A DNA stretch of 64,000 nt from an uncultured Kiritimatiellota bacterium. GTDB lineage: Bacteria > Verrucomicrobiota > Kiritimatiellia > RFP12 > DVOR01. The translations under genes were made by a program, and so were the position numbers. The notes below the pieces were generated by a model. The model was not told where the DNA came from, did no database searches, and saw only the letters and a list, made by a program, of their open reading frames with translations. Position 1 is the stretch's first letter. Each line of letters begins with the position of its first letter. The DNA is taken from assembly GCA_944389545.1 (NCBI GenBank), contig CALXMT010000007.1:1-64000 (forward strand), written 5' to 3'. Shown here in pieces: positions 33,044 to 40,620 of this stretch.

Positions 33044-34594
33044 ATGACGGAAAACCGCCGCATCTTCCTTAATATCATCGCCACCTATGGGCGCTCGCTC
33101 TTCGCGCTCGCCTGCGGCCTTTTCACAGGTCGCTGGCTCCTCATGTCCCTCGGCGAGGTGGACTATGGCTTGATTAGTGTGGTTGGCGCGCTCACCGGCT
33201 TTATCGGCTTCATTAGCGGACTAATTGCCGCAGCGGTCGGTCGATTCTATACCTTCTCCATCGGCCAGGCCCGCGTGATGGGGGCGGCAGGACTAGAAGA
33301 GTGCCGTAAGTGGTTCAACACCGCTTTTCTCCTTCATTCCGTCATTCCTTTAGCGATGTTGATTATCGGCTACCCGATTGGCGACTATGCCATCCGCCAC
33401 GCATGGCTCAACATCCCGCCGGATCGTGTGGAGGCCTGTCTCTGGGTCTTTCGTTTTTCCTGCCTCTCTGGTTTTCTTGGGCTAGTGACGGTCCCCTTCA
33501 ACGCCATGTACGGCGCCAAACAATATATAGCCGAACTCACCGTTTACTCTTTCGTCACCACCACCCTCAACGTCTGCTTCCTTTACTATATGGTGACGCA
33601 CCCGGGCGACTGGCTTGCCCGTTACGCCCTCTGGGGCGCCCTCCTCGCCATTGCCCCAAACCTTATCATCACCATCCGCGCCTATCAACTCTTCCCCGAA
33701 TGCCGCTTCCGCCGCGCCTACCTGTGGAGTTGGAGTCGAACCAAAGCCCTCTTCGCCTACGCTGCGGCACAATCGCTTGACATCTTTGTCACCTTGTTGC
33801 GGCATCAAGGCATTGCAATTTTGGTCAACAAATATCTGACTCCTGCCCACAATGCAGCCATAACCATTGCCAACACCGTCACCACCCATTGCTACACGCT
33901 CGCTGGATGTATGACCGGGGCCTTTGCCCCTGCGCTTACGTCTGCATGCGGTGCTCACGATTACAAGCGTATGCACACCTTGGCATTTGGCATCTGTAAA
34001 ATCGGTATCCTGCTAATTTTCATCTTTGCGTTACCAATGTTGTTGGAAGTGCACGAAGTGATGCGTCTGTGGTTGAAGGAACCTCCCGCGTACGCCCCTG
34101 GTCTTTGCGCCCTCTTTCTCATCGCCGCTATCATAGAACGTTTCGCCTGGGGCCATTCCATTGCGCTCAATGCGAACGGAAAACTCTTTGCATGTCAAGG
34201 GTTACTCTGCTTCGTCAACCTTCTCCTCTTCCCGCTCGCCTGGATCGCGCTTGCCTGTGGTTATGATGTCTACGCAGTCGGTGCGGTTCACATCCTCATG
34301 ATGATTGGCAATGTTGCCGTGCGGGTTTACTACGCCAGAAAGTTAGTCAACATGGGAATCCGCCATTGGCTTTTCTCCGTGGTCTTACCTTTGTTGACTC
34401 TCGCTTCTATTTGCCTACTTGTCGGCGCTGTGCCCCGTTTCCTGCTTGAACCATCTTTTTGGCGAGTCTGTCTCACTACACTCATAATTGAGGTTGTCTA
34501 TCTTCCTGCAGCGTGGTTCACCGTCCTTTCCAAGGAAGAACGAGGTTTCATCCGCGAGAAACTTTTAATGATGTGGAATAAGCTACGGGCCTAA
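33044..34594 (+). CDS. Wzx/MATE-type polysaccharide flippase-like membrane protein
   Basis: A 516-residue protein with 12-14 hydrophobic segments. The opening NRRIFLNIIATYGRSLFALACGLFTGRWLLMSLGEVDYGLISVVG is typical of MATE/Wzx exporters that flip lipid-linked oligosaccharides across the inner membrane. The GAKQYIAELTVYSF and ALNANGKLFACQGLL regions mark the middle and second half. No glycosyltransferase genes adjoin it, so the substrate is unknown. ATG 33044 is chosen because the earlier part of the frame overlaps the terminator stem; no clear Shine-Dalgarno sequence precedes it. AT content is higher than in the neighbours, which may reflect transfer. Confidence 0.8.
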   Translation: MTENRRIFLNIIATYGRSLFALACGLFTGRWLLMSLGEVDYGLISVVGALTGFIGFISGLIAAAVGRFYTFSIGQARVMGAAGLEECRKWFNTAFLLHSVIPLAMLIIGYPIGDYAIRHAWLNIPPDRVEACLWVFRFSCLSGFLGLVTVPFNAMYGAKQYIAELTVYSFVTTTLNVCFLYYMVTHPGDWLARYALWGALLAIAPNLIITIRAYQLFPECRFRRAYLWSWSRTKALFAYAAAQSLDIFVTLLRHQGIAILVNKYLTPAHNAAITIANTVTTHCYTLAGCMTGAFAPALTSACGAHDYKRMHTLAFGICKIGILLIFIFALPMLLEVHEVMRLWLKEPPAYAPGLCALFLIAAIIERFAWGHSIALNANGKLFACQGLLCFVNLLLFPLAWIALACGYDVYAVGAVHILMMIGNVAVRVYYARKLVNMGIRHWLFSVVLPLLTLASICLLVGAVPRFLLEPSFWRVCLTTLIIEVVYLPAAWFTVLSKEERGFIREKLLMMWNKLRA

Positions 34595-34634
34595 ATCCCA
34601 GTCGTCAAATTGAAACAACCGCGGGGATTTGCGG

Positions 34635-34640
34635 TATAAT
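34635..34640 (+). promoter_or_regulatory. Consensus -10 box of the histidine kinase operon
   Basis: A perfect TATAAT ends 6 nt before ATG 34647. TTGAAA lies about 19 bp upstream. Confidence 0.55.
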
Positions 34641-34646
34641 GAGGGC

Positions 34647-35825
34647 ATGAGACAGGGATTCTTCGACAAGTTTGTTTCGCGGTTGGATCGGATTGAGGCG
34701 CCGGTGGCGGAGGCGCATATCGCGGAGTTGGCGCGGGAGCGTGGATTTCTAGAGACGCTCTTTCAGTCTATTGATGAAGGCTTGGTGGTGGTGGGCGATG
34801 GGATGCGTCTGCTCTACGCGAACCGTGCGGCGGAACGGATGATTGGCTTTGACGCGGAGGAGCGTCGGGGTAAATCTCTGGGACGTTATCTACGGGATTG
34901 GGGCGTGGAGGGGCTGTTGCGCCAGCAGGTGAAGGATTGGGCGCGAATTGAGACGCGTGAGGTGGAATTGGCGTATCCGGAGCGGCGTGTGGTGGCCTTT
35001 TACGCGCGGCCGGTGGCCTATGAGGGGCGCACGGAATTGCTCCTTATCCTGCGGGATGTGACGCGGGAGCGGTTGGCGGAGGAAAACGCGTTGGCCGATG
35101 AGCGATTGGCGGCGGTAAAGACGTTGGCTGCGGGGGTGGCTCATGAAATCGGCAACCCACTCAATGCTTTGACCATTCACCTGCAGTTGTTGAACCGAGA
35201 GTTGCGGAGCGTGAAGGACGAGGCGTTGCGCGCCTCGCTTGGAGGGTTGACCACGGTGGCGGAGCGTGAGGTGACGCGATTGGACGGTATCCTGCGGCGT
35301 TTCCTCGCGGCTATCCGCCCCTCCAAGCCCAACCTGACACGCGGGAACGTCTGTGACGTGCTGAATGCGACGCTCCGCCTTTTGGCGCCGGATTTGGAGC
35401 AACGGCACATCGCCCTGGAAAGTGCCGTGCCGGCCGCGGTGCCGGAGATCTTCCTTGACGCGCAGCAACTGGAGCAGGTCTTTTTCAACCTTGTGAAGAA
35501 TGCGATGGATGCGGTGCAAGACGGAGGTCGCATCGGCGTGACTGTGACGGTGGATGACGCGTGGGTGAACGTCTCCGTGCTCGACAACGGCACGGGCATC
35601 CCAGAAGAGTTGCTGGGGCGCATCTTCGATCCCTATGTCACCACGAAGGCCAAAGGCAATGGCCTAGGACTGATGATTGTTCGGCGGATTGTCCAAGCAC
35701 ATGGCGGCGCCATCACCTGTGCCAGCCATACCGGCGAAGGCACCTGCTTCACCGTACGCCTGCCCCGCGCCGAACGCCGCGTGCGAGCCCTCGGCGAAGC
35801 CACCACGCAACAGGAGACGCCATGA
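34647..35825 (+). CDS. NtrB-like PAS sensor histidine kinase
   Basis: A 392-residue soluble kinase with no membrane segments. A PAS domain (about 33-150: TLFQSIDEGLVVVGDGMRLLYANRAAERMIGF) precedes the dimerisation/phosphoacceptor helix KTLAAGVAHEIGNPLNALTIHL (phospho-His near residue 168). An HATPase domain follows (QVFFNLVKNAMDAVQDGG N-box, VLDNGTGIPEELLGRIFDPY, GNGLGLMIVRRIVQAHGG). This is the NtrB/AtoS-like layout that pairs with sigma-54 activators. The signal is cytosolic and unknown. GAGGG lies inside the 6 nt between -10 and ATG. The stop overlaps the response regulator start. Confidence 0.92.
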   Translation: MRQGFFDKFVSRLDRIEAPVAEAHIAELARERGFLETLFQSIDEGLVVVGDGMRLLYANRAAERMIGFDAEERRGKSLGRYLRDWGVEGLLRQQVKDWARIETREVELAYPERRVVAFYARPVAYEGRTELLLILRDVTRERLAEENALADERLAAVKTLAAGVAHEIGNPLNALTIHLQLLNRELRSVKDEALRASLGGLTTVAEREVTRLDGILRRFLAAIRPSKPNLTRGNVCDVLNATLRLLAPDLEQRHIALESAVPAAVPEIFLDAQQLEQVFFNLVKNAMDAVQDGGRIGVTVTVDDAWVNVSVLDNGTGIPEELLGRIFDPYVTTKAKGNGLGLMIVRRIVQAHGGAITCASHTGEGTCFTVRLPRAERRVRALGEATTQQETP

Positions 35826-37171
35826 GCAGAATCCTTATTGTTGACGATGACAAAGCCACACGCGATGGCTTGGCCCTCGCCCTTGGTCACGACTACGCCG
35901 TGCTGACCGCAGCCGACGCGGAGGCGGCCCTGCGCGCCCTCACGGAGCACGAAGTGGACCTGGTGCTCACAGACTTGCGAATGCCGGGCCGAGACGGCCT
36001 CTCGCTGTTGCGCGACATCATCGCCTCACACCCCGGCCTGCCGGTCATTCTCCTTTCGGCCTATGGTTCTGTGGAGAGCGCGGTGGAGGCCATGCGTGAT
36101 GGCGCTGTGGACTTCCTTACCAAGCCTGTGAACCTGGACCATCTGGAGCTCGTCGTCCGGCGTGCACTGCGCCAGAAGAACCTCGAGCGTCAGAATGCCC
36201 GTCTCCGTGCGCAGTTGGCTGGACGCTCCGCACTCGATCGCCTTATCGGCTCCTCAGAGACGATGCTTGCGGTACGCGAACGTATCGAGCAAGTCGCCCC
36301 CACCCCGGCCACGGTACTCATCCAGGGCCCCAGCGGCACAGGCAAAGAGCTCGTCGCCCGCGCCCTTCACGCCCTTAGTCCCCGCGCCGACAAACCGTTT
36401 GTGGCCGTGCACTGCGCCGCGCTCGCGCCTTCCCTCCTGGAGAGCGAACTCTTCGGTCACGTCAAAGGGGCTTTCACCGGCGCCACCGAAGACCGCAAGG
36501 GCCGCTTCGAAATCGCGGACAGCGGCACTCTCTTCCTTGACGAAATCTCCGAGATTGACCTGGCCACGCAGGTCAAACTTCTGCGTGTGCTCGAGACGCG
36601 CACCGTCGAGCCCGTGGGCTCGGCCACGCCCATCCCCGTGGACATTCGCCTGGTCGCCGCCACCAACCGCGACCTCCGTGCTTGGGTCGATGCCGGCAAA
36701 TTCCGCGAAGACCTCTATTTCCGTCTGAACGTGGTTGACATCAACCTTCCGCCCCTGCGAGAACGCCAAGGTGACCTCCCCCTTCTCTGCGACGCCTTCG
36801 TGCGCGAATTCAATCCTCAGCTCGGTCGCGGCATCATCGGTATTGCCCCGGAGGCTATGACCGCCCTTGCCGCCTATCCATGGCCCGGCAATGTCCGAGA
36901 GCTCCGCAACACAATCGAACGCATGATGGTCCTTGCCCACGGCGATCACCTCACGTTGGAGGATGTCCCAAAGAACATCCGTGAGGGACGTACGCCTGTG
37001 AGCACCGGCACGGCCCCCTCCTCAGCCCTCGAGCCGGAAGAGGCCACGCTCATCCGTCGGGCACTCTTCGAGACAAAGGGCAATCGCACCGCCGCCGCCA
37101 AACGGCTCGGCATTCCCCTGCGTACGCTCTACCGACGCATTAAATCCTATGGTCTGGAGGACGTGAAATGA
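35822..37171 (+). CDS. Sigma-54-dependent response regulator (NtrC family)
   Basis: A 449-residue activator. The receiver domain (1-120) has DDD near the N-terminus, the phospho-Asp in LVLTDLRMPG (about residue 52), SAYGSVESA and the KP lysine. The AAA+ domain has GPSGTGKE Walker A, ESELFGHVKGAFTGA with the GAFTGA loop that contacts sigma-54, TLFLDEISEI Walker B, and FREDLYFRLNVV and YPWPGNVRELRNTIERM. The Fis-type HTH ends the protein (KGNRTAAAKRLGIPLRTLYRRIKSYGL). It forms an operon with the kinase. The only clear sigma-54 promoter in this window is upstream of clpB, 3.4 kb away; regulation of clpB by this protein is possible but unproven. Confidence 0.95.
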   Translation: MSRILIVDDDKATRDGLALALGHDYAVLTAADAEAALRALTEHEVDLVLTDLRMPGRDGLSLLRDIIASHPGLPVILLSAYGSVESAVEAMRDGAVDFLTKPVNLDHLELVVRRALRQKNLERQNARLRAQLAGRSALDRLIGSSETMLAVRERIEQVAPTPATVLIQGPSGTGKELVARALHALSPRADKPFVAVHCAALAPSLLESELFGHVKGAFTGATEDRKGRFEIADSGTLFLDEISEIDLATQVKLLRVLETRTVEPVGSATPIPVDIRLVAATNRDLRAWVDAGKFREDLYFRLNVVDINLPPLRERQGDLPLLCDAFVREFNPQLGRGIIGIAPEAMTALAAYPWPGNVRELRNTIERMMVLAHGDHLTLEDVPKNIREGRTPVSTGTAPSSALEPEEATLIRRALFETKGNRTAAAKRLGIPLRTLYRRIKSYGLEDVK

Positions 37172-37878
37172 GATTCCTTGCGTTCTGCTTGCTTCTGCCT
37201 GCGCTCGCCATGGCCCAGACCGACCTGCCCGCGGGTTTCTTTCCGCCGCCCGCCGATGCGCCGAAGATCGCAGAGGGGCCCTGTCCGCGTTGTGAGGGGG
37301 CCGGCAAGGTGGACGCCAAATATCAAGGCCTCAAAACCGGAGACGAACGCCTCCGCTTCCGTCCGGATTGTCCGCAATGCAAAGGCCGAGGCAAGTGTGT
37401 TCGCAACCGCCCCGTGGAGGAACGCATCGCCGAGCAACGCGCCATCCTCAACGCCTACGAGCGCGAGCAACGCGCCGCACATAGCACGCCCGTTGGTGCC
37501 GGTTTTATGGAAACCGACAAGGCCGAGGCGATGGCACCAACCGAGCGTGCCGCATTGGCCGCCCGCTTTCCCAAACGTTGCAAAGTCTGTCTTGGGCTTG
37601 GTATCGATGCCTGCGGCAAGTGCGATGGTACCGGGTTGACCGAGCGCCGCGAGCGCATCAAAGACAAAGACGGCGAGATGGTTTACGAGACCATCAAAGA
37701 ACCTTGCGAGAAATGCAACGGCACCGGCGCCCTGCCTTGCCGCAGGTGTGATGGTTCCGGTCTGGCCAAAATCTGCTCACGGTGCGACGGCCTCGGCACA
37801 ATGGAAGTCAAGGCCAAACGCAACATCCCTGCGCACACCGCGCTTTGCCGCGCCTGTAAGGGCGATGGTCGCCGCTAA
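37168..37878 (+). CDS. Secreted protein with eight CXXCXGXG zinc-finger repeats
   Basis: A 236-residue protein with a signal peptide (RFLAFCLLLPALAMA). It then has eight DnaJ-type CXXCXGXG or near units: CPRCEGAG, CPQCKGRG, CKVCLGLG, CGKCDGTG, CEKCNGTG, CRRCDGSG, CSRCDGLG and CRACKGDG. In DnaJ such repeats form two zinc clusters that bind unfolded polypeptides. Here there is no J domain and the protein is exported, so a periplasmic chaperone-like or metal-holding role is inference. A helical charged linker separates the first two repeats from the rest. The ATG overlaps the regulator stop (ATGA), suggesting the kinase-regulator pair controls an envelope function. Confidence 0.8.
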   Translation: MRFLAFCLLLPALAMAQTDLPAGFFPPPADAPKIAEGPCPRCEGAGKVDAKYQGLKTGDERLRFRPDCPQCKGRGKCVRNRPVEERIAEQRAILNAYEREQRAAHSTPVGAGFMETDKAEAMAPTERAALAARFPKRCKVCLGLGIDACGKCDGTGLTERRERIKDKDGEMVYETIKEPCEKCNGTGALPCRRCDGSGLAKICSRCDGLGTMEVKAKRNIPAHTALCRACKGDGRR

Positions 37879-37885
37879 ACGTGCT

Positions 37886-38380
37886 TTACGCGAAACACAC
37901 CATCCAGAGATTCATGACCACGATGGCGACAACAATGCCTGTGGCCATGCCGCCATACACCTCCACACGCGTATGCCCAAGCATTTCCTTCAAGGGTCGG
38001 GCAGGGAACTTGCGCTCATGGAAGAGCTGACGGGTAATCTCATTCAAGAGGCGGGCCTGTAGACCGGCGGCACGGCGCACGGTTGCAGCATCAAACATTG
38101 TGATGGCGGCGACCACGCTGGCGACGATTGTTGCGGGATGTGCCCATCCTTCTCCCAATCCCAAACTGACGAAGACCCCCATCACCAAAGCCGAGTGAGC
38201 ACTAGGCATTCCCCCCGTGCTGGTGAGATAGGTAAAGTCCAGACTCTTGGTCTGAATGGCCCCACGCGTCATCTTGATGAGTTGCGCGGTGCACCATCCC
38301 ATGAACCCACTCCAAAAGTAAGGGTTGCAGAAATACGTCCAGAAGTCTGCACACAATCTGGCGCCCTCTGTCTCTCCCAT
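37886..38380 (-). CDS. DUF212/YuiD-type divergent PAP2 family membrane protein
   Basis: A 164-residue membrane protein with four or so hydrophobic segments and the acid-phosphatase-like motif GGMPSAHSALVMG (about 57-69), with GHTRVEVYGGMATG near the C-terminus. These features match the DUF212 group related to PAP2 phosphatases. A lipid-phosphate substrate is suspected, not shown. Its start overlaps the lepA stop by one base (TAATG), so it is the second gene of the lepA operon. It converges on the zinc-finger gene with 7 bp between the stops. Confidence 0.85.
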   Translation of the reverse strand: MGETEGARLCADFWTYFCNPYFWSGFMGWCTAQLIKMTRGAIQTKSLDFTYLTSTGGMPSAHSALVMGVFVSLGLGEGWAHPATIVASVVAAITMFDAATVRRAAGLQARLLNEITRQLFHERKFPARPLKEMLGHTRVEVYGGMATGIVVAIVVMNLWMVCFA

Positions 38381-40209
38381 TATTTCTCCTCCGAAGAACC
38401 TTTGAGCACGGCGATGAAGGCAGACTGCGGCACATTGACGGTGCCGAATTCCTTCATGCGCTTCTTGCCCTCGGCCTGTTTCTTGAGCAACTTCTGCTTA
38501 CGCGTGACATCGCCGCCGTAGAGCTTGGCCGTAACGTCCTTGCGGAAGGGGCGGATATCCTCGCGCGCGATAATGGTGCGCCCAATGCATGCCTGCACCG
38601 GGATTTTGAACATATGCGGCGGGATGGTCTCGCTCAAGGCCTTGCACATCTGCTTGCCGCGGGCCACTGCCCGGTCACGGTGCACCATGCACGAGAAAGC
38701 ATCGACCGGCTCGCCGTTCAAGAGAATGTCCAGACGCACGATGTCGCTGGCTTGGTAGCCATGCGGCTCGTAGTCCATCGAGGCGTAGCCGCGCGAAATG
38801 GACTTCAGCGTGTCGTGGAAGTCAATGAGGATTTCGTTCAACGGCAGGATGCAAGAGAGGATGACGCGTTGCGCGTCCAGCGATTCCGTGCTGTCCACGA
38901 CTCCGCGCCGCTCCATCACTAGGCGCATAATGTCGCCGATGCACGAGCTCATCGTGATGATGCGGGCCTTGATCATCGGCTCTTCAATCGTCTCGATACG
39001 AGTCGGGTCGGGCAAGAGCACAGGGTTGTCGATCTCCTGCACCGTCCCATCCTTCAGTGTCACGCGATAGACGACGGCCGGGTGCGTATTAATAATGTCC
39101 AGTTGGAATTCGCGCCGCAAACGCTCCTGCACCACCTCCATATGGAGCAGGCCCAGGAAGCCGCAGCGGAAACCGAAGCCCAGCGCTGCCGAACTCTCCG
39201 CATGGAAGGTGAAGGCGCTATCGTTCAGGTGCAACTTCTCCAGCCCCGCGCGGACCTTGTTGTACTCATCCGTGCTCACGGGGTAGATGCCGCAAAAGAC
39301 CGTCGGGTGAATTTCCTTGAACCCATGGAGCGGCGTCTGTGCACCGTCGCGCTGGCTCGTCAGCGTGTCGCCCACCTTGATGTCAGCCGGGTCCTTGATA
39401 GCCCCGACGATGTAGCCCACCTGTCCGGGTTCGAGCACCTCCACCGGTTTCTGCGAGGGCGAGAAGATACCCACCTCCTTCACCGGCGTCGTCATCCCCG
39501 TGGACATAAAGCGGAGCGTATCACCCGCGCGGATGGCTCCATCCACCACGCGCACATAGGTAATTACCCCGCGATAGACGTCAAAGACAGAATCGAAGAC
39601 CAACGCGCGAAGCGGTCCCTGCAAGTGTTCCGACTTCGGCGGTGGCACGCGGTGCACAATCTCCTCCAGCACCTCCGGCACCCCCACCCCGGTCTTCGCA
39701 GAGATCAAGAGTTGTGGGTCCACCGGAATACCCAAGACATCCTCAATCTGATGAATCACCCCCGGCACATCCGCGCTCGGCAGGTCCACCTTATTCAGCA
39801 CCGGGATGATTTCCAGGTTCGCGTCAATAGCCAAATAGGCATTCGCCACCGTCTGCGCCTCCACGCCCTGCGCAGCGTCCACCACCAGAATGGCCCCCTC
39901 GCACGCACCCATCGCACGGCTCACCTCATAGGCAAAGTCCACGTGCCCGGGCGTGTCGATCAGGTTGAAGCGATATCGCTTACCGTCTTTCGCTGTGTAC
40001 GCCATTGTCACGGGGTGGCTCTTGATGGTGATGCCACGCTCCCGTTCCAAGTCCATCGCGTCCAACGTCTGCTCTTTCAGCTGGCGTGGATCGATGGCCT
40101 TGGTCAGCTCCAAAATCCGGTCCGACAACGTCGTCTTGCCGTGGTCGATGTGCGCGATGATGCAGAAGTTGCGCGTGAATTCCAAATCTTTCCCGTAATC
40201 GATATCCAT
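38380..40209 (-). CDS. lepA: Elongation factor 4 (LepA) GTPase
   Basis: A 609-residue ribosome-associated GTPase thought to act during initiation or back-translocation. G1 is AHIDHGKTT, followed by the LepA-typical RERGITIKS, G3 DTPGHVDF, G4 NKVDLPSA and G5 SAKTG. The C-terminal LepA domain has YGGDVTRKQKLLKKQAEGKKRMK. ATG 40209 is preferred to the upstream in-frame 40227: the extended -10 TGG-TAAAAT (plus-strand 40218-40223) ends 8 nt before it, giving a leaderless-type start. It is divergent from clpB, with palindrome array D between them. Confidence 0.96.
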   Translation of the reverse strand: MDIDYGKDLEFTRNFCIIAHIDHGKTTLSDRILELTKAIDPRQLKEQTLDAMDLERERGITIKSHPVTMAYTAKDGKRYRFNLIDTPGHVDFAYEVSRAMGACEGAILVVDAAQGVEAQTVANAYLAIDANLEIIPVLNKVDLPSADVPGVIHQIEDVLGIPVDPQLLISAKTGVGVPEVLEEIVHRVPPPKSEHLQGPLRALVFDSVFDVYRGVITYVRVVDGAIRAGDTLRFMSTGMTTPVKEVGIFSPSQKPVEVLEPGQVGYIVGAIKDPADIKVGDTLTSQRDGAQTPLHGFKEIHPTVFCGIYPVSTDEYNKVRAGLEKLHLNDSAFTFHAESSAALGFGFRCGFLGLLHMEVVQERLRREFQLDIINTHPAVVYRVTLKDGTVQEIDNPVLLPDPTRIETIEEPMIKARIITMSSCIGDIMRLVMERRGVVDSTESLDAQRVILSCILPLNEILIDFHDTLKSISRGYASMDYEPHGYQASDIVRLDILLNGEPVDAFSCMVHRDRAVARGKQMCKALSETIPPHMFKIPVQACIGRTIIAREDIRPFRKDVTAKLYGGDVTRKQKLLKKQAEGKKRMKEFGTVNVPQSAFIAVLKGSSEEK

Positions 40210-40274
40210 AGCGCAGTATTTTACCAAATAACCCTCTCGCCTGTGCAGCGCTCACCAAATCCCTCCTCCCCCGC

Positions 40275-40418
40275 CTCCTGAAGGGGCTGATTTCACCCCC
40301 GAATGGTCTCTCCGCGGACCCCTAAGGGTTTCGGGTCGGACCACTATAGGGTCTCGCCCCCGACCACTATAGTGGTTGACCTCGGACCACTATAGGGTCT
40401 CAGAAAGACCCTTTTGGC
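40275..40418. repeat. Palindrome array D, reverse-oriented copy
   Basis: About seven units at 21-23 bp: degenerate at 40277 and 40299, CCCCTAAGGG at 40322, CCACTATAGGG at 40344, CCACTATAGTGG at 40367, CCACTATAGGG at 40390 and CCCTTTTGG at 40411. Positions 40367-40395 are the exact reverse complement of 14046-14074 in array A. It lies between the divergent lepA and clpB genes. Confidence 0.85.
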
Positions 40419-40493
40419 GTGACCGTTACCCCCCCTGAGATTGACTGGAACAGGTGGTGTGGCATGGAAGATATGGCACAAAATCATGGTAAG

Positions 40494-40508
40494 TGGCACA
40501 GTGTGCCA
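40494..40508. promoter_or_regulatory. Putative enhancer (UAS) palindrome upstream of clpB
   Basis: TGGCACAGTGTGCCA, a perfect 7-1-7 inverted repeat about 85 bp upstream of the predicted sigma-54 start. Half-site copies (TGGCAC) occur nearby at about 40475 and 40513. The position and symmetry suit an enhancer-binding activator. Confidence 0.6.
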
Positions 40509-40562
40509 ACGAATGGCACCCTAGAGAAGTGAGAAAGGCCGATTGGGCGGGACCACGTTGAA

Positions 40563-40579
40563 TTGGCACGCGAATTGCA
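40563..40579 (+). promoter_or_regulatory. Sigma-54 promoter of clpB
   Basis: TTGGCACGCGAATTGCA matches the -24/-12 consensus TGGCACR-N4-TTGCW with no mismatch (GG 40565-40566, GC 40577-40578). A start near 40590 leaves a leader of about 30 nt holding AAGGAGG before ATG 40621. Confidence 0.85.
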
Positions 40580-40620
40580 AATAAAGATGCCGACCGCGTT
40601 CGGCAAGGAGGATTGCTTTT

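Noticed and set aside
40275-40418. CRISPR array interpretation of the tandem repeats
   Set aside because: Period is 23 bp with palindromic units and no unique spacers; no cas genes are near.
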